The notes beneath the pieces were generated by a model, which made no database searches, was not told where the DNA came from, and was given only the letters and a program-made list of their open reading frames with translations. DNA of 64,000 bases from Atriophallophorus winterbourni. Its lineage: Eukaryota; Platyhelminthes; Trematoda; Plagiorchiida; Microphallidae. Below are positions 57,922 through 64,000 of the stretch, one piece after another. Location: contig JACCGJ010000338.1 of the NCBI GenBank assembly GCA_013407085.1, positions 22,635 to 86,634 of the forward strand, given 5' to 3'. The first letter of the stretch is position 1; every line of letters starts with the position of its first letter. A program made the translations under genes and the position numbers.

Positions 57922-59535
57922 ATCCGCATACCTTAATAACCGTCCTGTTAGAACAGAAGTAAATAGAAATTAATTTTTCCACACTGACGTTCAAGTAAAA
58001 TTGGTTTGAGGATTGAGAATGTGTTTTGCGATGTTTCCCAGGTGGAACTCGTATTCAAATTTCCAGCAGATAGATACAGCTTGGTTTGAAGCAGTTTTGT
58101 GCTTTCGTTTCACATAAGTAGCGCAAAGCAAATGATTTTTCAAATTATTCCTTCAAGGAGATGATTCGCATCACGTAATAGACGTACACATTTCCGTCTA
58201 GAATGCCAGAGCATCTGAGATGAACTATCCACTAGGTTCATGTTAGCTTCACTCTTTTATGAGAAACTGTTTGCATACAACATCCAAAGAACACTAAGGG
58301 CTAGAATTCTTAAGCTCAATTGTTTTTAGAACAAGATTAGGGAACGTAAGGTTTACTGGAGACAGGCCTTGATCATACAGCCCGATTTGTGCGACAGGAT
58401 GCGGTTGTATTGTCAATTTTCGTGAACGAACATTGCAGCGAACGCGGCTGAAATCCACCCAGTAGGTGTCCTAAGGCAATGAATGGAAGTCGTGCGAGAT
58501 ACGGCTGCGAACAAAAAGCGAAATGATGTATTTTTTAACTGGAATGTGCATCGTGTACTTTTAAATACCAAATAGTACAAAATCCCAACAGAAATACAAG
58601 AAATATTTGCTAAATACACGTGCAATTCCAGCTTGTCTAATTTCCACATATATGATGGTGCTGTGATATGGCTTTGTGTGTATTTCTCTTCTGGTTCCAG
58701 CGTAAAACCAGGTAATTTTACTATTCTATTCTATCTATTGGCCTAGCTTGTGATAAATCAATTATTATACACCAACTCTGGGAATATTAAAACGTACATT
58801 GTGGTCGAGGCTCACATATTTGTGATGAAAATCGGTTACCAATAATACACAACCATGTAAAACAGTGTTTAGCAGTAAAGCATTCCTTGATAGTTTACGG
58901 TCATAACAAGCGAGGATGTGGAATTTTCGAGCAACGCAAGCATTTTTCACAGGTGACTGAAAATGCTAAATTCATTTCTCACAATTAAACTCAGGCGTTA
59001 TGACATTTATGATGCAGATAATACAGAGAACCGCAATTTTTATTATACATAAAACTTCCGCATCATTGACCTCTTAGGTGAATTTTTTAATAATTAAGAC
59101 GATAAAGAATCCTGAACGGACTTTCAACACGACATCATATCGTATATTTTAGATGAAAGGATTCTTGTTTCAGCAGTAGACAGCGGATTTAGTACCTATA
59201 TGTCATTTACCATTCTATCGTTGATTCGAGATCTGATCCAAATATTTAAAGTACAATAATAAGTTATGACCAATCAGCAAAGACAGTAGAAGGTGCAGCA
59301 GAAATTTGCTTTTAAATTCAAATGTTTATGTGTATCCAGTCAACGGGCACTTCATTGAGAATGACTTATATAGGATTTTCAAAGCATAGACGGATGATCG
59401 ACATCATAAACAAAGGTTAAGTAAAACAAAGTTTTGTAAAAATCTCATGTAACGTTCAGTTCAGTAAGTATGCCAGGCAAGACGAACAGCCGTGCTGTAG
59501 TTGAGATAGAAGTCATACTAATAATAAAACACTGA
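57922..59535. other. No gene seen
   Basis: Unique AT-rich sequence with a short CTATT repeat near 58,720. Confidence 0.4.
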
Positions 59536-59552
59536 ATCTAATCTTACTGTCT

Positions 59553-59590
59553 CCATCTGATGATGGCAAACAATCAGAAACGAGTAATGG
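59553..59590 (+). ncRNA. Type-I hammerhead ribozyme with covarying stem I
   Basis: CCAT-CTGATGA-TGGCAAACAATCA-GAA-ACGAGT-A-ATGG. Stem I is CCAT/ATGG where other copies have CCAC/GTGG: both strands changed and pairing is kept. The stem II closing pair is T-A here. Confidence 0.65.
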
Positions 59591-59966
59591 CGTGTACGTG
59601 CGGGGAATGTGAGCACCGCATTACTTTGCTTACATTAATTTTCTCATAAAATACTCTGGTGTGTTTGCACTTCATTTCTTTTTGTATTTCGGGCGATATA
59701 TTTGGAAGGCCAGTAGTAGTTAGACGCTATTACTTTTTTACCATTTTCATTCAAATTTCTTATAATGCTCACATCCCCATCATCAAAATATGTTATTCGT
59801 TTATAAGCGTATTAAGTGCTCGGTCAGGAATCACTTTGTGATTCTGTATTTGAACATCGGGGTTCTTTGTAAGAACCCTATCAAACCGTGGCATACAAGT
59901 ACACCTTTGTTTACCACTATACCACTTTTTCAAGGTTAACTGAAGGTTAAACTGAACTGACTGTCT

Positions 59967-60004
59967 CCACCTGATGACGGCAAACAGTCAGAATCCGGTA
60001 GTGG
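59967..60004 (+). ncRNA. Hammerhead motif, probably inactive
   Basis: CCAC-CTGATGA-...-GAATCCGGTAGTGG: A15.1 has become T, breaking the invariant A-U pair; all else is kept. Confidence 0.5.
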
Positions 60005-60045
60005 TGTGTAACTCATGGGAATGTGAGCACCACAATATATTCGTT

Positions 60046-60815
60046 GTTTACAAGCTCGTTGAATGACTGACCAGGTTCAATTTCGATTATTCGTACAAAT
60101 TTTACACGAACGACTATTCAACGGACTTTGGGAAGAGCAAAGTACATCTTGGATTACGCTAGACTCGAATAGTGCACTTCCTACGCCATCGCTGGCATAA
60201 GGCTGGAGTCCACGGTAATATAGGCTATTGTGTGTCGGCTGACGTTGCACCAGAATTTATGTGCATGCACGGCGTCTGTTCAATTGAGTGAGTGCATTTT
60301 TCGATCGCGCAGATTTTTTGGACTCAGCAGATTGGAAATCAAACTATGTATAAAAAACTCATTTGCATGCATTTCCATCACACACACCCACGAAAAAGCT
60401 ATGTATAGTTTTAGGATCAAACTTGAACATATAAAGGTCGATCAATATTTGATCAATATTTCTGGACATTGGAAAGAAAGATTAGAATTCCGAAAAAATG
60501 TGGACACTTATTACAGATGAGAAAACACCACATCAGTTTCTATTTCTAATGTGAGCTAAAAATGAACCTGACAGAATAGACGTATTTAACGAGAGACAGT
60601 CATCTAACGCGGATACAAATTTACATACCACGATCAAAATAATAAAGTTTTTACACCGTTGTTTGCGCCAAATACCTAATAAGTCTGACTCACGAAATGT
60701 TATATTAGGAATAAACTGCAAGGGAATATAGAAAAGTGTGCTCTTACGTCATGAACCCAAAACATTGAACAGATTGCGTTGACTGACGGGGTTAATCGTC
60801 TACAGAAAATTTAAT
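60046..60815. other. No gene seen; retrozyme subfamily 2 scrap at 60,358-60,396
   Basis: CATTTGCATGCATTTCCATC and ACACACCCACGA match 29,938-29,973. The rest is unrecognised. Confidence 0.4.
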
Positions 60816-60819
60816 TCAT

Positions 60820-61210
60820 TGTGCATACAGTGGATCACCCACTTGAACACCTGTTTCATCGGCAAGAAGCACGTGGTAGCAGATCGCATGGATACAAGTT
60901 AATTATTCCACACTCCAGATCAAATTGTCGAAGGTTTTTCTTTGCTGTCAGAGTCTGTTTTCTATGGAACTCCCTGCCCCCACATATCATTTGCGCAACA
61001 AGCCTGAACATGTTCAAGGCTGAACTTGACAAGTATATGTTGACCAAACCCAACCTTGCACCTGAATACACGTGCTGACTTTCCATGTGTATAAAATATT
61101 TGTGTTGTTTTTATGAATTCCCTATATTTTTAATCTGTGGTTACTGTGAAGTATTTACTTTTTGGACCATTAAAACTTTGAATTACTTTGAATTACTTTG
61201 AAGAGGTTAA
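60820..61210 (+). pseudogene. CR1-type LINE 3' end with 10-bp repeat tail
   Basis: Frame to 61,078 encodes SRSNCRRFFFAVRVCFLWNS and FKAELDKYM, the CR1 C-terminus. It is followed by a 3' UTR ending in about three copies of AATTACTTTG (61,172-61,205). Short direct repeats at the 3' end instead of poly-A are characteristic of CR1 elements. Heavily 5'-truncated. Confidence 0.8.
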
Positions 61211-61559
61211 CACATTTCAAATACATGAAACGAAAAAGGGTGACCTCATCAAAAAATTACATCTGTCTTTGTATAACACAAAATAGACTTAGTATCAAAT
61301 AAACCACATAATAATTTTTTGTTCATGGATCGTAAGAAGTATTGTACTTGAAGTGAGTCACGCCACGAACAAAGAAACACAGCAGAAGCGAGAAGCCTAA
61401 GTTAAAACCTGGAAAAGTGTGTGGTATTCTCAAGCGATCTAGAATGAAATCTCCATGCATTAGTTGAGAGAAACTTGTAAATAATTTAGGCGTCATTATT
61501 TCCGTTAACCTAACCTAGCCACATCCTTTTAATTCTGTACTCACTAAACTAGGTAGGCT

Positions 61560-61770
61560 CTCAATGTATTGCGGTGCTCACATCCCCATCCCTTACACAC
61601 CACTACCGGTTTCTGTCTGTTCGCCGTCATCAGGTGGAGACAGTAAGATCAGCTTCAATGCGCCTTGATACAGTTGGAAAGCGGTAAGCAAAATTAAACT
61701 TGCATGCCACTGTTATATAGGGTTGTTACAAAGAACCACGATGTTCAAATACAGAATCACAAAGTGTTAG
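61560..61770 (-). repeat. Retrozyme-like unit, single, with ribozyme
   Basis: GGTGCTCACATCCCCATCCC, ribozyme, AGATCAGCTTCAATG, TGCATGCCACTGTTATATAG, GTTCAAATACAGAATCAC; stops before a second unit. Confidence 0.65.
61600..61637 (-). ncRNA. Type-I hammerhead ribozyme motif
   Basis: Minus strand: CCAC-CTGATGA-CGGCGAACAGACA-GAA-ACCGGT-A-GTGG. Core and stems I and III intact; stem II weakened by GACA for GCCA. Confidence 0.55.
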
Positions 61771-61774
61771 GCTC

Positions 61775-63675
61775 TCATTCGCTCTCTCGGTGTTAGGTCT
61801 AAACTGATTACCTAGTTTGCGTTCTGTTGTATCTTACCTTATCTTTTGCACTGCTATCCTGCAAATTTTCCCAATCTCCTTTCAAAGAATACATCAAAAG
61901 TATTTCTCACAGCAGTTCTACCTCATATGAAAGTTTACTGGAAATAATTTCAAGAAATCCTGTGCTCTTTTATTCGACTTATTAATATTGTCATCACAAA
62001 AACTTCCCGCACATGCCATAACGAACTAGGTAAATCTCACATATATTTCAACCACTAGATCGAAACATTATATTGCCGTTTAGAAAGTCATCATATCGGA
62101 TATCTATTATCCTATTCACCTCAAACTATCCCTATCAAAGGGATGTTATCATCAACAATTGAGGAAACACATACTTCGTTGTTACTTTGTGCGTTGTATT
62201 TGTTGTAATGTTCCCCTTTTTGGGAAGTATCAACGTATGTTTGAAATCTCCAACGTCTTCGAACAAAGCGTTTGCATTCCCTTATTTTCATTCTTTTTTT
62301 ATGTTTTTATCTTTTGCGACATTTGTAACGTAGTTTAACAACTTAAATTAAACGATCATTTTAAAGGACACAAAATAAAAGGAAGAGCTCAAGTGGAATA
62401 CTACTGAAAACGTTAGAGACAGAAAGGAATGGAACCGGCTGACAACTTTTACTACTTAATTGGTAGAGAACGCGTGAAAGCGTACGTAAGTTGAGTGAAG
62501 TAACAAAGGAAAGGGACGAAATTAAAAATTAAAGACTGAGGTAGAGCGATAATAGGAGACGGCCTCACACAACGGAAGACCGGGTAAATACGGGAAACAA
62601 ATACATTTTCAAACACAACAATTATATATTAAATAAGGAGGCAGACAGAGGAAGCGAAACAACAGCAAATCACAACGAAAGAAATTGAATATATGAAATA
62701 ATATGTGATTTATAATGACTGTATTTTAAGTACATCAAATCTGAAGTGAACAACAATCGCAGCAGAATCACATGCGATTAAATCGCGAAGAGATGTGGCG
62801 CATATTTAGACTGTTTTTGTTGCTCATTGCAATAATTTGCCACGGATGTCCCTCCATTAGAAGAAACATTTATTTAACTCATCCGATTTTAGCCCCCGGT
62901 GCGAATATAAGCCATCCACAAGATGCTTCCTTTTGGTTTCGGTGTTTCGCTCAGCTGGCTACTTTCTCACATGCCAGACCTATATTCTTCATATCTCTGT
63001 ACACAACTCGAAACCATGAGTTTATTCCACGTAAATTTTAATGGTTACCACGTAAGATCTGTCTTAGTGATGCCTCGAATGGCCTTTCGTACATTGAGCA
63101 AGCTCTTAATCGGTAAAATCAAGTTTAGTTAAGTTTCCGACTTATATGTAGACGATCATCTTTTCCGTCTCAGGAGGTAAGCGTGAGCATTCCCAACCAA
63201 TCTACCGTAATATAGCGCAGCAAATTACCGTGAGAATTTCATGAATGCTTGTATAAGGAGGAAGGATGCTTACGTGAGGTTAATCGAGATCAAATTGCAA
63301 TTCCTGTTCTAACGTCCGTTAGGTTGCTTGCATAGTCTTCGAGAACACTCGATGCAACCTCAGCGATGTCATCCATCCTGCGTTTCACACCCAATAGTCG
63401 ACGGCGTCCCGATCCATCCCTGAGGTCAATTGTCAAACGCTAATCGCGCTCGCATAAAAAACTCACAATACAAGAGAACACCAATTGGTCGAACACGTTT
63501 AGTCCGCGCATGACCAAGAACAAACGGCAAATCCTGTTGCCACAGCTCTGTCTTCAACCAGTCATCATGTTGTTCTGATTTGTCAGTCGGCTTCGTGCCG
63601 ATCGGTCCCGTTCAAGCCCTCACCACGTTCGGCTCCCTTGATCGATCTTGACGAATTGCATATCATTCGATTCAA
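61775..63675. other. No clear gene
   Basis: AT-rich (62.2-62.8 kb) then mixed sequence; see the possible ORF at 62,772. Confidence 0.35.
62772..63041 (+). CDS. Possible secreted or membrane ORF, unknown
   Basis: 89 residues; MWRIFRLFLLLIAIICHGC near the start looks like a signal peptide or membrane anchor. No homology recognised, and the remainder is not distinctive. It could be a first exon or chance. Confidence 0.18.
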   Translation: MRLNREEMWRIFRLFLLLIAIICHGCPSIRRNIYLTHPILAPGANISHPQDASFWFRCFAQLATFSHARPIFFISLYTTRNHEFIPRKF

Positions 63676-63679
63676 GATT

Positions 63680-64000
63680 CAAGATTAAAGAATTTATGGC
63701 ATAAAAAAGCTCGTAGCTGTACAACACCACAGGATATTTGTATAAGGACAATAAATATATATACAAAATAAATTGAGGCATTAGGACCATCGATAGTCTT
63801 GTAGTTAGAAAAAAATGTCATGTATTGTCTCGATATGATGGAAAAAATATTCGTTTGGATATAAACGGGATGTAGGGTGGAATTACTACGCATAAATATA
63901 TCCAATTTGTTCCTGAAAATCCTTTCACTAGATGATTGTACAGCATCTGAAGGTAGGGAGTTCCATAAGAAACAAACGCGCGCCGAATAGAAGAACCAAC
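63680..64000 (-). pseudogene. CR1-type LINE C-terminal fragment at the window edge
   Basis: From the right edge on the minus strand: RVCFLWNSLPSDAVQSSSER and FRNKLDIFM, the same C-terminal motif as at 60.9 kb. The element continues beyond the window; the frame after this is open but is probably 3' UTR. Confidence 0.75.

Larger units (their letters stand above)
59540..60045 (+). repeat. Retrozyme-like tandem copy with an internal insertion
   Basis: Ribozyme-sense orientation: hammerhead, GTGAGCACC, then about 180 bp unrelated, then ATAAGCG..AGTGCT, GAATCACTTTGTGATTC, GTGGCATACAAGTA, and a second hammerhead region ending GTGAGCACC. Confidence 0.65.

Noticed and set aside
62772..63041. Confident secreted-protein gene
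   Set aside because: Only a hydrophobic start; no splice, homology or second-copy support, so kept at low confidence.

Overview
The window is eukaryotic, repeat-rich DNA that looks like a flatworm, most likely a digenean trematode. The evidence is a CsRn1-like Ty3/Gypsy element, several CR1-type and other non-LTR retrotransposon fragments, a long-N-terminus nuclear receptor of the parasitic-flatworm style, and intron-split genes with GT..AG borders. There are no operons, bacterial genes or CRISPR arrays. The species call is inference.

Layout. 1-18.6 kb is single-copy sequence crowded with repeats: a direct repeat with a TGA-type tail, tandem hammerhead-ribozyme (retrozyme-like) units, a dead non-LTR element (2.2-3.8 kb), about ten copies of an unidentified 90-230 bp family (called family X here), a Mutator-like DNA transposon with a perfect 9-bp target duplication inside another LINE fragment (11.6-12.7 kb), and a piggyBac-type MITE at a TTAA site (15 kb). 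Two phase-compatible plus-strand exons (5.3 kb and 10.5 kb) may encode a small membrane protein with PP1-docking-like SILK and RVxF motifs. 18,589-32,952 is copy A of a 14-kb block. An exactly 1000-base N gap follows, then a CR1 element that interrupts a Ty3/Gypsy gag-protease region (34.0-37.4 kb), then a nearly complete CsRn1-like LTR element (38,585-43,154). 43,155-56,723 is copy B of the block. 56.7-64 kb is again single-copy, with more ribozyme units and CR1 fragments.

The only well supported cellular gene is a two-exon nuclear-receptor-like gene on the minus strand, present in both copies (19.6-23.6 kb and 44.2-48.2 kb). A phase-1 GT..AG intron joins ligand-binding-domain helices 3-8 to helices 9-11. 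The six differences between copies in exon 2 are all synonymous, which confirms the frame. No DNA-binding zinc fingers are visible.

Two points matter most. First, the A/B block behaves like one locus assembled twice from two haplotypes: A ends at the gap, B starts exactly at an LTR edge, and A has clean presence/absence differences, including a retrotransposon insertion with an empty site in B. Second, a dispersed, often tandem family of roughly 200-240 bp carries compact type-I hammerhead ribozymes. Several have intact cores, one has a canonical GUC cleavage site, and stem I shows covariation. This resembles metazoan retrozymes and is the best candidate for an undescribed mobile system here.
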